This document shows, piece by piece, positions 27,151-38,521 of a DNA stretch of 64,000 nt. Position 1 is the first letter of the stretch; each line of letters starts with the position of its first letter. Source of the stretch: Helianthus annuus (taxonomy: Eukaryota; Streptophyta; Magnoliopsida; Asterales; Asteraceae); the NCBI RefSeq assembly GCF_002127325.2, contig NC_035448.2:4583220-4647219 (forward strand). Direction: 5' to 3'. The position numbers and the translations under genes are program-made. The notes under the pieces were generated by a model. The model did no database searches. It had not been told where the DNA came from and worked only from the letters and a program-made list of their open reading frames with translations.

Positions 27151-29751
27151 CTCCCTTGGCTTCGAGGTTGGCTTCATGGATGAGGTATAACAATCCTTAG
27201 CCTCCTGCTGATCACTGTCGATCTTGATTATCCCCCATGGGCTAGGGAGTTTCACACATTGATGATAGGTGGATGGGACTGCTTTCATATCATGTATCCA
27301 GGGCCTGCCAAGGATAACATTGCAACAAGATAAACAGTCAATAACACAAAATTTTTGATAATTATGTAATCCTTCCACGTAGATTGGGAGTTTGATGTCC
27401 CCCAGAGTTTTCTTCGTTTCTCCACTGAATCCCACAAGCACGGAGGATCTTGGTGTGATGTCTGATTCTGAGATTCCCATTTTCTTCAGAACATCAAGCT
27501 GGATAATGTTCACTGAGCTTCCTCCGTCGATAAGGATCCTGCGGACAAAATGGTTAGAGATAAAGAGAGTAATAACTAAACTATCATGATGAGGATCCTG
27601 GATGTTAATGCGATCATCCTCATCAAACGTTATCGTCTTTCCTTCTGAGACACTTGATGTTCGAATAGGTCTCTCTCCATTATCCATTTTTGCTTCCTTT
27701 GCATGCCTTTTGGCCGCCGAGAAGGATGTACCACAGATGTCTGATCCTCCGGAAATAAAGTTGATCACTTGTGCATTCGCCGGAGGGGCTGGAGCCTTTT
27801 CAGGGATCCTTTCAGGATCCTGAGTCCTTTGCTTTTTTCTTCCTAACAATTCTTTTAGATGCCCCTTGCTTAACAGATATCCAATTTCTTTTCTTAAAGC
27901 TATGCATTCTTCAGTTAGATGCCCGAAATCCTCATGGTATGCACACCATTTTGACTTGTCTTTAGTCCCGGATGGTTGATCATTCTTCCTGTGCCACCTA
28001 GCTTTTTCTCCTAGATTCTGCATTGCAAGGATTAGTTCATGATTATCAACGGAAAAACAATATTCGGAAATTGGAGGATAATCTTCATGATCCTCTTCTT
28101 GGTCAACAGCATGCACATTCTGGTTGTCATTTCTATGGTAGGATTTGAATTTATTGTTCTTGAAGGAGGATCCTTGCTTCTCCTGTTTTGAGGATCCTAC
28201 TTGTCTCTCCTGGATCCTCTTGTCATCCTCTAGCCGGATGAACCTGAGTGCCCGAGTTCTTACTTCATCTAGATTCCTGCATGGTGTCATAACAAGATCA
28301 TCATAGAATAATGAATCCTTAAGCAGTCCCATTTTGAAGGCTTCAACAGCCGTAGCCATATCCAAGTTGGGAATGTCCAAGGATTCTTTACTAAATTTAG
28401 TTATGTAATCCCTTAATGATTCATTATGACTTTGAGTTACCCTATATAAGTCACTAGTTAATCTTTCAAATTTTATACTACAAGAGAATTGGTTATTGAA
28501 TAAATTAACTAAATTAGCAAATGAAGTGATAGAGTAAGGGGGAAGACTTAGCAGCCATTTAAGAGCTGATCCAGTTAGGGTGGATCCAAATCCTTTACAC
28601 AGGCATGCTTCCTTTAACTTTTCCGGGATTGGATTGATCTCCATCCTCTCCCTGTATTGTGCTATGTGCTCCTCAGGATCCGTTGTACCATCATACAGCT
28701 TCATAGTAGGGATATGGAACCTTTTGGGTACCTCTGCAACACAAATTGGTGGTGCAAAGCGAGATACCTTATGGCTTCCATCTGCAACCTCTGGGATAGG
28801 CTTGACTACCCCTGGAACACTTGAGATCATATCTTTTAGCTTCTGCAACTCCCTGGCCATAGCATGATTGATACCTGTATCCTGCATGAAGCCATGGTTA
28901 GTGGTAAGATAATTATTTAGAGCGTTACCTCCCATTAAGTTCAAGTTAGTGAATCCATATTGCTGGGATTCTGGGATAACGGAGGGACCAGTGGAAGCAA
29001 TGGTCTGCATTGGAATGAAGTCCCCTTGATGGATATCTAGACTTCCTGTTTGCAAACTTTTTAGGGATCCTGGCATCTGGAAGGATCCTGGTATCTGGGA
29101 TGATCCTGGAACGAAGGAGGATCCTTGAACCTGGGACGATCCTGGAACAAGGAAGGATCCTTGAACCTGGGATGATCCTGGAACAAAGGAGGATCCTTGA
29201 CCCTGGGATGATCCTGGAACAAAGTAGGATCCTTGAAACTGCTGTCCTCCCGGATAGGCTCCTGAATTCATGAAGGATCCCATATGCTGGGGATAGGATC
29301 CTGCCGGCTGAAAGTGTGAGCCTGATGCCTGAGTCATTGCTGCCGATCCGAGGTGCAATCCTCTTGATTCTCCCATAATTTGCACGTCTGGGACTCCCGA
29401 TGGCTGAGAAGTGATCATTGGAGTATCAAAGCTCAAGGATTTGGGCATCAGTGGGGAATGATCCTCTGCCGCTTTCTTTTGTCTTTCGAGATCTCCAATT
29501 TCCCTGAGGATCCTTTCATTAGTTTCATCCTGCCGCTGCATAAGATCCTTCATCTGCAAAATTAAAGTAAATACGTCACTAGTACTGGGAGTATAAGAAT
29601 TCATAGCAGAAGAAGATGGAGGTTTAGAGTTAGTAGGAGTTGGTCTCTTCTCAGCATTTTTCTGGGATCCTGCCGATGGTGGAGGCAGAGTGTTCTGGGA
29701 CGAGGTGACTGCAGACATTGCCGTGGACGTATTCTTCAATGATGAAGCCAT
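27145..29751 (-). CDS. gag-pro: Element A gag-protease polyprotein, intact (868 aa)
   Basis: ATG at 29751 (MASSLKNTSTAMSAV) is the start shared by all five Tat copies here that keep it; the frame is open further upstream through the PBS but that part is leader. The N-terminal part is Pro/Ser/Gln-rich with four good copies and a degenerate copy of the 12-residue QGSSFVPGSSQV repeat (about 29090-29240). The gag domain spans about residues 340-500. A variant knuckle with His in place of the second Cys (KWCAYHEDFGHLTEEC) is near residue 601. The aspartic protease lies at about 730-830, with LIDGGSS in place of the more common DTG/DSG and ILGRPWI as the second motif. The frame ends in UAG at 27145. 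It supplies capsid, nucleocapsid and protease, plus pol by readthrough if the stop is leaky. Confidence 0.95.
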   Translation of the reverse strand: MASSLKNTSTAMSAVTSSQNTLPPPSAGSQKNAEKRPTPTNSKPPSSSAMNSYTPSTSDVFTLILQMKDLMQRQDETNERILREIGDLERQKKAAEDHSPLMPKSLSFDTPMITSQPSGVPDVQIMGESRGLHLGSAAMTQASGSHFQPAGSYPQHMGSFMNSGAYPGGQQFQGSYFVPGSSQGQGSSFVPGSSQVQGSFLVPGSSQVQGSSFVPGSSQIPGSFQMPGSLKSLQTGSLDIHQGDFIPMQTIASTGPSVIPESQQYGFTNLNLMGGNALNNYLTTNHGFMQDTGINHAMARELQKLKDMISSVPGVVKPIPEVADGSHKVSRFAPPICVAEVPKRFHIPTMKLYDGTTDPEEHIAQYRERMEINPIPEKLKEACLCKGFGSTLTGSALKWLLSLPPYSITSFANLVNLFNNQFSCSIKFERLTSDLYRVTQSHNESLRDYITKFSKESLDIPNLDMATAVEAFKMGLLKDSLFYDDLVMTPCRNLDEVRTRALRFIRLEDDKRIQERQVGSSKQEKQGSSFKNNKFKSYHRNDNQNVHAVDQEEDHEDYPPISEYCFSVDNHELILAMQNLGEKARWHRKNDQPSGTKDKSKWCAYHEDFGHLTEECIALRKEIGYLLSKGHLKELLGRKKQRTQDPERIPEKAPAPPANAQVINFISGGSDICGTSFSAAKRHAKEAKMDNGERPIRTSSVSEGKTITFDEDDRINIQDPHHDSLVITLFISNHFVRRILIDGGSSVNIIQLDVLKKMGISESDITPRSSVLVGFSGETKKTLGDIKLPIYVEGLHNYQKFCVIDCLSCCNVILGRPWIHDMKAVPSTYHQCVKLPSPWGIIKIDSDQQEAKDCYTSSMKPTSKPREQ

Positions 29752-29809
29752 GTAACTCTTTGAAATAATTTCGAACAAAAAGGTTTTCTTATGAATGAAG
29801 CACCAATTG

Positions 29810-29826
29810 CCCCACGGTGGGCGCCA
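29810..29826 (-). other. Primer-binding site of A
   Basis: TGGCGCCCACCGTGGGG on the minus strand, three bases after the 5' LTR. The tRNA is not assigned. Confidence 0.8.
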
Positions 29827-29829
29827 AAC

Positions 29830-30546
29830 TGTTTTGGTCAAAAATCACACAAGGATAATGCAACCAAACTTTATGTAAACGGGGTATGATGCTTGGTTTA
29901 TTGAAAAAGTAAAGGATCACTTCAGTATGAAATATGCAAAGACACAATGATTTATACGAGGAAAAAGCCCTTGATCAATGTATGATCTCCGGCATAAAAA
30001 ACCTCGGGTGATGGCAACTACCGATCACCAAACTTCAATATAAGAAAAATGGTTACAACTTCGGATGATAATGAGCTGAGTACAAGGATCACTATAGTTT
30101 CGAGTGTCTAAGCGTGTGAGAATTGTGTTGTGTGTCTTCCGAATGGGGAAGAGTGTTATATATACAAGTGTAGGTGGCCTATTTTAGGTAAAAAGACTAA
30201 TAATCAGCTCATTACCCCTTTAGAAATAAAAGCAAATCTAGCCTAAATTGTCGCCCTTAAATCATGCCAAGTTTCCATATCCTTTGCAACGTCCATCTCC
30301 GATTAAGCACATGCTATAATTGTAAAGACGCGTCCTTTGATCGTGATTCTAAGAGCGGATCCTGCTAGATGTTTCTGCAAAATATCATTTAATTCAATGA
30401 AGGTAACTGTTAGCATGAGGATCCTATAATGGTCCATGATCCTGATCCTGAAGTCCTGCTGAGGATCACTATCTGCTAAAGAAACAAGGATCACTTGGTT
30501 AGGATCACATGTAAGGATCATATATCATAAAAATCCAGCCCTAACA
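29830..30546 (-). repeat. 5' LTR of A (717 bp)
   Basis: Plus strand TGTTTTGGTCAAAAATCAC to CCAGCCCTAACA. The partner 3' LTR is outside the window. CAAGG (30547-30551) after it is the probable TSD; before insertion it would complete the codon series of pol in element C. Confidence 0.92.
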
Positions 30547-31692
30547 CAAGGATAACACATCTCCTTTTCCGGGTTTCATTAATGCTGGTGCTGAGGACAT
30601 ATATTCTTTAAGGGCTTGTAAAGCATTCTCATGCTTTTCAGTCCATTCAAATTTTTTGTTTTTCCTTAGGATATCATAAAATTCTATACATCTTTCTGAG
30701 GATTTTGATATGAACCTGTTTAGAGCTGCTATCCTGCCTGTTAGCCTTTGCACATCCTTAGCATTGGCAGGGGACTTGATATTCACTAGTGCTTTAATTT
30801 GCTCCGGGCTTGCTTCGATGCCCCTCTGAGTTACCATATATCCTAGAAATTTACCTGCTTTAACACCAAAGTGGCATTTTGAAGGATTAAGCTTCATGTT
30901 ATAATTATCAAGGATATCAAATGCTTCCTCCAAGTCCCTTAGGTGATCCTCAGCCTTCTTTGACTTGACTACCATATCATCTATGTATACTTCCATAGTT
31001 TGTCCTATTTGATCTTTGAACATCATATTCACCAGCCTTTGATATGTTGCACCTGCATTTCTTAGTCCAAAAGGCATGGCAATATAACAATATAAACCGG
31101 TTGGGGTCATAAAGGCTGTATCCTCTTGGTCAGATGGTTCCATCTGAATTTGTTGGAATCCAGATGATGCATCCATAAAGGTCAACAGTTCATGCCCCGC
31201 CGTTGCATCCACCATGGAGTCAATGTGGGGTAGTGGGAAAGGATCCTTGGGACATGCCTTATTCAGATCAGTGAAATCGACACATACCCTCCACTTTCCG
31301 TTTTTCTTTTGGACAACAACCACATTGGCTAACCATTTTGGATATTTTACCTCTCTGATCATACCTACTCGAAGTAGTCTCTCTACTTCTTCTTGGATAA
31401 TGGCATTCCTTTCTGGTGCAAACTTCCTCCTTTTTTGATGGATTGGTTTGATAGACCTGTCAATGCCAAGTTTATGAGTGATAATATCCTTAGATATACC
31501 TGTCATATCTTCATGTTTCCATGCAAAGGTAGATTTTCTTCTTTTGAGGAAGGATATTATGTCTTCTTTCATCTTGCCAAGGATCCCTGATCCGATATAG
31601 ATTTTTGATTCAGGATCACTAGGATCCAAGAGGATTTCATCCACATCTTGTTCCCTTGCCTCCAAGACATTCCTTGGAGGAATCTGTAATTG
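30547..31692 (-). CDS. pol: Element C pol, proximal part: RT and start of RNase H, truncated by A
   Basis: The frame opens behind the UAG (31693-31695) and runs undamaged through RT (VVQKKNGKWRVCVDFTDLN, FMDASSGFQQI, YIDDMVV) and the connection into the first RNase H, where it stops at VLSL because element A is inserted. Codons after 30551 belong to the LTR of A. The missing 3' part should lie beyond the left end of the window. No frameshift or nonsense codon is visible in this piece. Confidence 0.9.
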
Positions 31693-31698
31693 CTATTG
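31687..31698 (-). promoter_or_regulatory. Leaky-stop context at gag-pro/pol boundary of C
   Basis: CAA TAG CAA TTA on the minus strand, UAG at 31693-31695; identical to A and B although surrounding codons differ (ACAGATT against ACAGTAT). Confidence 0.8.
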
Positions 31699-34248
31699 TT
31701 CCCTTGGCTTCGAGGTTGGCTTCATGGATGAGGTATAACAATTCTTAGCCTCCTGCTGATCACTGTCGATCTTGATTATCCCCCATGGGCTAGGGAGTTT
31801 CACACATTGATGGTAGGTGGATGTGACTGCTTTCATATCATGTATCCAGGGCCTGCCAAGGATAACATTGCAACAAGATAAACAGTCAATAACACAAAAT
31901 TTTTGATAATTATGTAATCCTTCCATGTAGATTGGGAGTTTGATGTCCCCCAGAGTTTTCTTCGTTTCTCCACTGAATCCCACAAGCACGGAGGATCTTG
32001 GTGGGATGTCTGATTCTGGGATACCTATTTTCTTTAGAACATCAAGCTGGATAATGTTTACTGAGCTTCCTCCGTCGATAAGGATCCTGCGGACAAAATG
32101 GTTAGAAATAAAGAGAGTAATAACTAAACTATCATGATGAGGATCCTGGATGTTAATGTGATCATCCTCATCAAACGTTATCGTCTTTCCTTCCGAGACA
32201 CTTGATGTTCGAATAGGTCTTTCTCCATTATCCATTTTTGCTTCCTTTGCATGCCTTTTGGCTGCCGAGAAGGATGTACCACAAATATCTGATCCTCCGG
32301 AAATAAAGTTGATCACTTGTGCATTCGCCGGAGGGGCTGGAGCCTTTTCAGGGATCCTTTCAGGATCCTGAGTCCTTTGCTTTTTTCTTCCCAACAATTC
32401 TTTTAGATGCCCCTTGCTTAACAGATATCCAATTTCTTTTCTTAATGCTATGCATTCTTCAGTTAGATGCCCAAAATCCTCGTGGTATGCACACCACTTT
32501 GACTTGTCTTTAGTCCCGGATGATTTGTCATTCTTTCTGGGCCATCTGGCTTTTTCTCCTAGATTCTGCATTGCAAGGATTAGTTCATGATTGTCAACAG
32601 AAAAACAATATTCAGAAATCGGAGGATAATCCTCGTCATCCTCTTCTTAGTCAACAGCATGCACGTTCTGGTTGTCATTTCTATGGTAGGATTTGAACTT
32701 ATTGTTCTTGAAAGAGGATCCTTGTTTTTCCTGTTTTGAGGATCCTACTTGCCTCTCCTGGATCCTCTTGTCATCCTCTAGCCGGATGAACCTGAGTGCC
32801 CAAGTTCTTACTTCATCTAGGTTCCTGCATGGTGTCATAACAAGATCATCATAGAACAATGAATCCTTAAGCAGTCCCATTTTGAAGGCCTCAACAGCCG
32901 TGGCCATATCCAAGTTGGGAATGTCCAAGGATTCTTTACTGAATTTAGTTATATAATCCCTTAATGATTCATTATGACTTTGAGTTACCCTATATAAATC
33001 ACTAGTTAATCTTTCAAATTTTCTACTACAAGAGAATTGGTTATTGAATAAATTAACTAAATTAGCAAATGAAGTGATAGAGTAAGGGGGAAGACTTAGC
33101 AGCCATTTAAGAGCTGATCCAGTAAGGGTGGATCCAAATCCTTTACATAGGCATGCTTCCTTTAACTTTTCTGGGATTGGATTGATCTCCATCCTCTCCC
33201 TGTATTGTGCTATGTGCTCCTCAGGATCCGTTGTACCATCATACAGCTTCATAGTAGGGATATGGAACCTTTTGGGTACCTCTGCATCACAAATTGGTGG
33301 TGCAAAACGAGATACCTTATGGCTTCCATCTGCAATCTCCGGGATAGGCTTGACTACCCCTGGAACACTTGAGATCATATCCTTCAGCTTCTGTAACTCC
33401 CTGGCCATAGCATGATTGATACCTGTATCCTGCACGAATCCGTGGTTAGTGGTAAGATAATTATTTAAGGTGTTACCTCCCATCGGGTTCAAGTTAGGCA
33501 CATTGGGTGTGAATCCATATTGCTGGGATTCTGGGATAATGGATGGACCAGTGGAAGCAATGGTCTGCATTGGAATAAAATCTCCTTGATGGACATCTAG
33601 GCTTCCTGTTTGCAAATTCTTCAAGGATCCTGGTATCTGTAGGGATTCTTGAATCTGGGATGATCCTGGGACGAAGGAGGATCCTTGAACCTGGGATGAT
33701 CCTGGAACAAAGGAGGATCCTTGAACCTGGGATGATCCTGGGACTAAGGAGGATCCTAAGCTCATGAAGGATCCCAAATGCTGGGCGTAGGATCCCGCCG
33801 GTTGGAAATATGATCCTGATGCCTGAGTCATTGTTGCTGGGCTGAAATGCACTCCTCTTGATCCACCCATATATTGAATGTCTGGGACCTCTGATGGCTG
33901 AGAAGTAATCATTGGAGTATCAAAATTCAAAGATTTGGGCATTAGTGGGGAATGATCCTCTGCCGTTTTCTTTTGCTTTTTGAGATCTCCGATTTCTCTG
34001 AGGATCCTGTCATTAGTTTCATCCTGCTGCTGCATACGATCCCTCATCTGCAAAATCAAAGTAAATATATCACTAGTACTGGGAACAGAAGAAGTTAGAG
34101 CAGAAGATGATGGTTTAGAGGAGATAGAAGTTGGTCTCTTCTCAGCATTTTTCTGAGATCCAGCTGGTGGTGGAGGCAAAGGTGGAATGCCAGTAGATGA
34201 ATTGACTGCCGACATCGCTGTGGATGTATTCTTCAATGATGAAGCCAT
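31693..34248 (-). pseudogene. gag-pro: Element C gag-pro with one nonsense codon
   Basis: The ATG at 34248 starts MASSLKNTSTAMSAV. Three copies of the 12-residue repeat (SSFVPGSSQVQG theme) lie near 33650-33760. The gag domain, the CxxHx4Hx4C knuckle and the protease (LIDGGSS, ILGRPWI) are all present. One nonsense codon, TAA for CAA at 32647-32649 (after NVHAVD), interrupts an otherwise open frame of 852 codons. A C-to-T change explains it. The product would be truncated before the knuckle and protease. Confidence 0.93.
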
Positions 34249-34305
34249 GTAACTCTTTGAAATGATTTCGAATAGAAAGTTTTCTTATGAATGAAGCACC
34301 AATTG

Positions 34306-34322
34306 CCCCACGGTGGGCTCCA
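34306..34322 (-). other. Primer-binding site of C, one base changed
   Basis: The minus strand reads TGGAGCCCACCGTGGGG; the fourth base is A where A, B, D and F have C. This weakens pairing with the tRNA 3' end. Confidence 0.75.
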
Positions 34323-34325
34323 AAC

Positions 34326-35041
34326 TGTTTTGGTCAAAAATCACACAAGGATAATGCAACCAAACTCTAAGTAAACGGGGAATGATGCTTGGTTTGTTGA
34401 AAAAGTAAAGGATCACTTTAGTAAGAAATATGCAAGTGACACAAGGATTTATACGAGGAAAAAGCCCTTGATCAATGTATGATCTCCGGCATAAAAAACC
34501 TCGGGTGATGGCAACTACCGATCACCAAACTTCAATATAAGAAAAATGGTTACAACTTCGGATGATAATGAGCTGAGTACAAGGATCACTATAGTTTCGA
34601 GTGTCTAAGCGTGTGAGAATTGTGTTGTGTGTCTTCCGAATGGGGAGAGTGTTATATATACAAGTGTGAGTGGCCTATTTTAGGTAAACAAACTAATAAT
34701 CAGCTCATTACCCCTTTAGAAATAAAAGTAAATCTAGCCTAAATTATCGCCCTTAAATCATGCCAAGTTTCCATATCCTTCACAACGTTCATCTCTGATT
34801 AAGCATATGCCAAAGTCGTAAAGACGCGTCCCTTGATTGTGATGCTAAGAGCGGATCCTGCTAGACATTCCTGCAAAATGACATTAAGTTCAATGAAAGC
34901 AACTGTTAGCATGAGGATCCTATGATGGTCCGTGATCCTGATCCTGGAGCTCTGTTGAGGATCACTATCTGCCAAAGAAACAAGGATCACTGGTTAGGAT
35001 CACATGTAAGGATCATGTATTATAAAAATCCAGCCCTAACA
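34326..35041 (-). repeat. 5' LTR of C (716 bp)
   Basis: TGTTTTGG..CCCTAACA on the plus strand, homologous to the LTRs of A, B and D. The partner is outside the window. Confidence 0.92.
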
Positions 35042-35969
35042 GCTTCCATCTGCAATTTCCGGGATAGGTTTGACTACCCCTGGAACACTCGATATCATAT
35101 CCTTTAATTTCTGTAGTTCTCTGGCCATAGCATGATTGATACCTGTATCCTGCATGAATCCATGGTTAGTGGTAAGAGAGTTATTAAAAGTGTTACCTCC
35201 CATCGGGTTCAAGTTAGGAACATTGGATGTGAATCCATATTGCTGGGATTCTGGGATGATGGATGGACCAGTGGAAGCAATGGTCTGCATTGGAATAAAA
35301 TCTCCTTGATGGACATCTGGACTTCCTGTTTGCAAATTCTTCAAGGATCCTGGTATCTGAAGGGATCCTTGAACCTGGGATGATCCTGGAACAAAGGAGG
35401 ATCCTTGAACCTGGGATGATCCTGGAACAAAGGAGGATCCTTGAACCTGGGATGATCCTGGAATGAAGGAGGATCCTAAGCTCATGAAGGATCCCATACG
35501 CTGTGTGTAGGATCCTGCCGGTTGGAAATATGATCCTGATGCCTGAGTAATTGCTGCTGGGCCGAAATGCACTCCTCTTGATCCACCCATATGTTGAATG
35601 TCTGGGGACCTCCGATGGCTGAGAAGTAATCATTGGAGTATCAAAATTCAAAGATTTGGGCATCAGTGGGGAATGATCCTCTGCCGTTTTCTTTTGCTTT
35701 TTGAGATCTCCGATTTCTCTGAGGATCCTGTCATTAGTTTCGTCCTGCTGCTGCATACGATCCCTCATCTGCAAAATCAAAGTAAATATATCACTAGTAC
35801 TGGGAATAGAAGAAGTTAAAGCAGAAGATGATGGTTTAGAGGAGATAGGAGTTGGTCTCTTCTCAGCATTTTTCTGAGATCCAGCTGGTGGTGGAGGCAA
35901 AGGTGGAATGCCATTAGATGAATTGACTGCAGACATCGCTGTGGAAGTATTCTTCAACGATGAAGCCAT
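35042..35969 (-). pseudogene. gag: Element D gag, N-terminal fragment with a frameshift
   Basis: The ATG at 35969 starts MASSLKNTSTAMSAVNSS. An extra G near 35605 (TGTCTGGGGACC against TGTCTGGGACC in C) shifts the frame; the downstream frame from 35590 (MGGSRGVHFGP) holds three copies of the 12-residue repeat and runs to EIADGS, where C is inserted. The gag domain proper, protease and pol are left of the window. Confidence 0.9.
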
Positions 35970-36047
35970 GCAACACTTCCGGAATGATCACCAACAGAAA
36001 ATTTTCTTATGAATGAAGCACCAATTGCCCCACGGTGGGCGCCAAAC

Positions 36048-36765
36048 TGTTTTGGTCAAAAATCACTTAAAGATAATGCAACCAAACTTTATGTAAACGG
36101 GGAATGATGCTTGGTATGATGAACAAAGTGAAGGATCACTTAAATGTAAAATGCACAAGTGACACAAGGATTTATACGAGGAAAAAGCCCTTGATCAATG
36201 AATGATCTCCGGCATAAAAAACCTCGGGTGATGGAAACTACCGATCACCAAGCTTCAATATTACAAATAAAGGTTACAACTTCGGATGGTAACGAGCTAA
36301 GTACAAGGATCACTATAGTATCGTGTGTCAAAGCGTGTGGGAAGTGTGTTGTGTCTTCCGAATGTGGAAGAGTGCTACTTATACAAGTGTAAATGTTCGT
36401 ATTTTAGGTAAATAACCTAACTATTAGCTCGTTACCCCTTTAGGAATAGAAGTAAATCTAGCCTAAATTATCGCCCTTAAATTATGCTGAGTTTCCATAT
36501 CGTCCACAACGTCCATCTTTGATTATGCACATGCCAAAGTAGCGTGACAGGTTCCTTGTTTACGTTGTGAAGAGCGGATCCTACTCGAAATTCCTGCAAG
36601 ACAACATTAAATCCAAACAGAACAACCGTTAGTATCAGGATCCCTAGGATACTCCGTGATCCTGATCCTGGAACTCTTCTGAGGATCACTATCTGCCAAA
36701 GAAACGCGGATCACTGGTTAGGATCACATGTAAGGATCATAAGTCATAAAAATCCAGTCCTAACA
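36048..36765 (-). repeat. 5' LTR of D (718 bp)
   Basis: TGTTTTGG..CCAGTCCTAACA. It is more diverged from A, B and C LTRs than they are from each other (for example GTGCTACTTATACAAG in place of GTGTTATATATACAAG), in line with its deeper position in the nest. Confidence 0.9.
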
Positions 36766-36995
36766 CATATAACAAGAACATAAGGACTAGGAGATTTCGA
36801 GTTGGTGATTGGGTGCTAAGAAAGGCTTTTCAAAATACCACTAATCCTGCCGATGGCAAGCTAGCTCCAAAATGGGAAGGACCGTATGAAGTTGAATCAG
36901 AAGCAGGGAAAGGAGCATATAGACTCAAGAATCTGGAAGGAGATATGCTACCAAGATCCTGGAATGCAATACACTTAAAGCTCTATTTCAAGTAA
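36766..36995 (+). pseudogene. pol: Element E pol, C-terminal fragment (integrase GPY/F module)
   Basis: The frame is open from the insertion point of D (YNKNIRTRRFRVGDWVLRKAFQN) to the TAA at 36993-36995. It contains the GPY/F-type module (KWEGPYEVESEAGKGAYRL) at the end of integrase, followed by PRSWNAIHLKLYFK. Compared with A and F it has GDW in place of GDM and EVESEAG in place of LIEAEAG. RT, RNase H and the integrase core are beyond D, outside the window. Confidence 0.88.
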
Positions 36996-37717
36996 GAGTA
37001 GAATTTAATTTCTATCCTAATGGTATGTACTCTATCTCTTTTAAAAATATTTATGTATTATCTTGAACTCAATAATGACTTAAGCATCGGAGGGGTATTA
37101 GCCAGGCTAACACCCACCTTAGTTTATAGTTGTTTTGCAGCATACGCTCCAGGATATAGCTCCAGGATTTGCATTCGGGACAAAGCGGAAGATTAGAGGA
37201 TTGGCCCCCTCTCTCACGTTTAAGGGATCTCGATCCCTTCAAAGGTTTAAAGGTATTCACCTTTCTTTCGAATTGGGTTTAAACACCTCGCCTGGAGCGC
37301 AAGTTATCTAGGTATAGTTCAAGGTAGCGGGACCAGTTCATGTAAAAGTGGCTGACAATTTCGTTACTATTGGCTATATCCTGGATCCTGAAGGTATATG
37401 AGGATTGATCACCCTCTCTCACGAAAGGGTATTTTCATACTCTCTAAGGTTTAAAGGTTTTCACCTTTCTAAGACTTGGAGTTTATACACTCTCGCCTGT
37501 AGCGCATGAAACTCAGGGTTTATCCCCAGGATATCAGGGTTTATTCCCAGGATATTAAGGTTTACCCCCAGTATGTTGAGGATTCATTTCAGGATAACAA
37601 GGTTTTTGCCTCGAGGTGTTTGGAATTTATTCAAGCCAAAGTATGAATACGCTTGCATTTTTGTGTCATCCACAGGGGACATTATCCAAGTTTATAAGTG
37701 AGAACTGGGGACATTCC
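36996..37717 (+). other. 3' region of E, left of F
   Basis: No coding frame. At about 37500-37610 a degenerate repeat of 20-26 bp recurs (CAGGGTTTATCCCCAGGATAT and variants), comparable in place to the 23-bp array of A, B and F but of other sequence. Ends in the F target duplication ATTCC (37713-37717). Confidence 0.7.
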
Positions 37718-38433
37718 AGTTAGGGGAGGATTTTCTAACAATTAGTGGTCCTTATTTGCTATCCTAATAATGATCCTTACTTCTGTGACAGATAGTGATC
37801 CTCAGAAGAGCTTCAGGATCAGGATCATGGATCACCCTAAGGATCCTCATATTAACGATTGGCTGTTTGTGTTTACTATTGTTTTGCAGGAGTATTGAGC
37901 TTGACTTGGTCTTGGCAACGTTACTATGGAATATTCCACGGGTATTTCGCACACATTTGAATAGGAATGGACGTTGTGGAGAACGTGGGAGCATGGCACA
38001 AAAGTCGGACAATTAGTTAGCTTAGTTAGCTTTCATTTATAAAGGGGTGACGAGCTAAATTTAGAACACGGAGCCATTTTCAGTTACACACACACTCTCG
38101 TGCAATTGCAGTCTCAAAGCTTTCATTAAACACTTAGCGATTCTCACACTTTCACACGAATAACCATAGTGATCCTTGTACTTAGCTCGTCACTATCCGA
38201 AGTTGTACACTTTTATTGATTTATTTAAGCTTGGTGATCGGTAGTTTCCATCACCCGAGGTTTTTTATGCCGGAGATGTTCTAAAGATCAAGGGCTTTTT
38301 CCTCGTATAAATCCTTGTGTTGTTTGTGCAATTTGCATTGAAGTGATCCTTACTATTGTTCTTCATTTCAAGCATCATACCCCGTAACTAAGAGTTTGGT
38401 TGCATTATCCTTATTAGATTTTTGACCAAAACA
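37718..38433 (+). repeat. 5' LTR of F (716 bp)
   Basis: Starts AGTTAGGGGAGG (3' LTR: TGTTAGGGGAGG) and ends TTTTTGACCAAAACA. The TSD next to it fixes the boundary, so the A is a point change of the terminal TG. Confidence 0.92.
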
Positions 38434-38436
38434 GTT

Positions 38437-38453
38437 TGGCGCCCACCGTGGGG
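38437..38453 (+). other. Primer-binding site of F
   Basis: TGGCGCCCACCGTGGGG, three bases after the 5' LTR, identical to A, B and D. The tRNA is not assigned. Confidence 0.8.
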
Positions 38454-38521
38454 CAATTGGTGCTTCATTTCTAAGAAAGTATTTCTGTTGGTGATCATTC
38501 CGGTTCATTGCATACGAATAT

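Larger units (their letters stand above)
30547..35041 (-). mobile_element. Element C: 5' part of a Tat-lineage retrotransposon, interrupted by A, inserted in D
   Basis: Minus-strand order: 5' LTR 34326-35041, PBS 34306-34322, gag-pro 34248-31693, pol 31692-30547, cut by A within the first RNase H. The rest of C lies left of the window. Its right LTR end (CTAACA, 35041) meets gag sequence of D beginning GCTTC (35042-35046), the probable TSD. Confidence 0.92.
35042..36765 (-). mobile_element. Element D: 5' end of a Tat-lineage retrotransposon, interrupted by C, inserted in E
   Basis: Contains 5' LTR 36048-36765, PBS 36028-36044 (TGGCGCCCACCGTGGGG on the minus strand) and the first part of gag. 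C is inserted at 35042. The LTR end meets plus-strand pol of element E at CATAT (36766-36770), the probable TSD. Confidence 0.9.
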
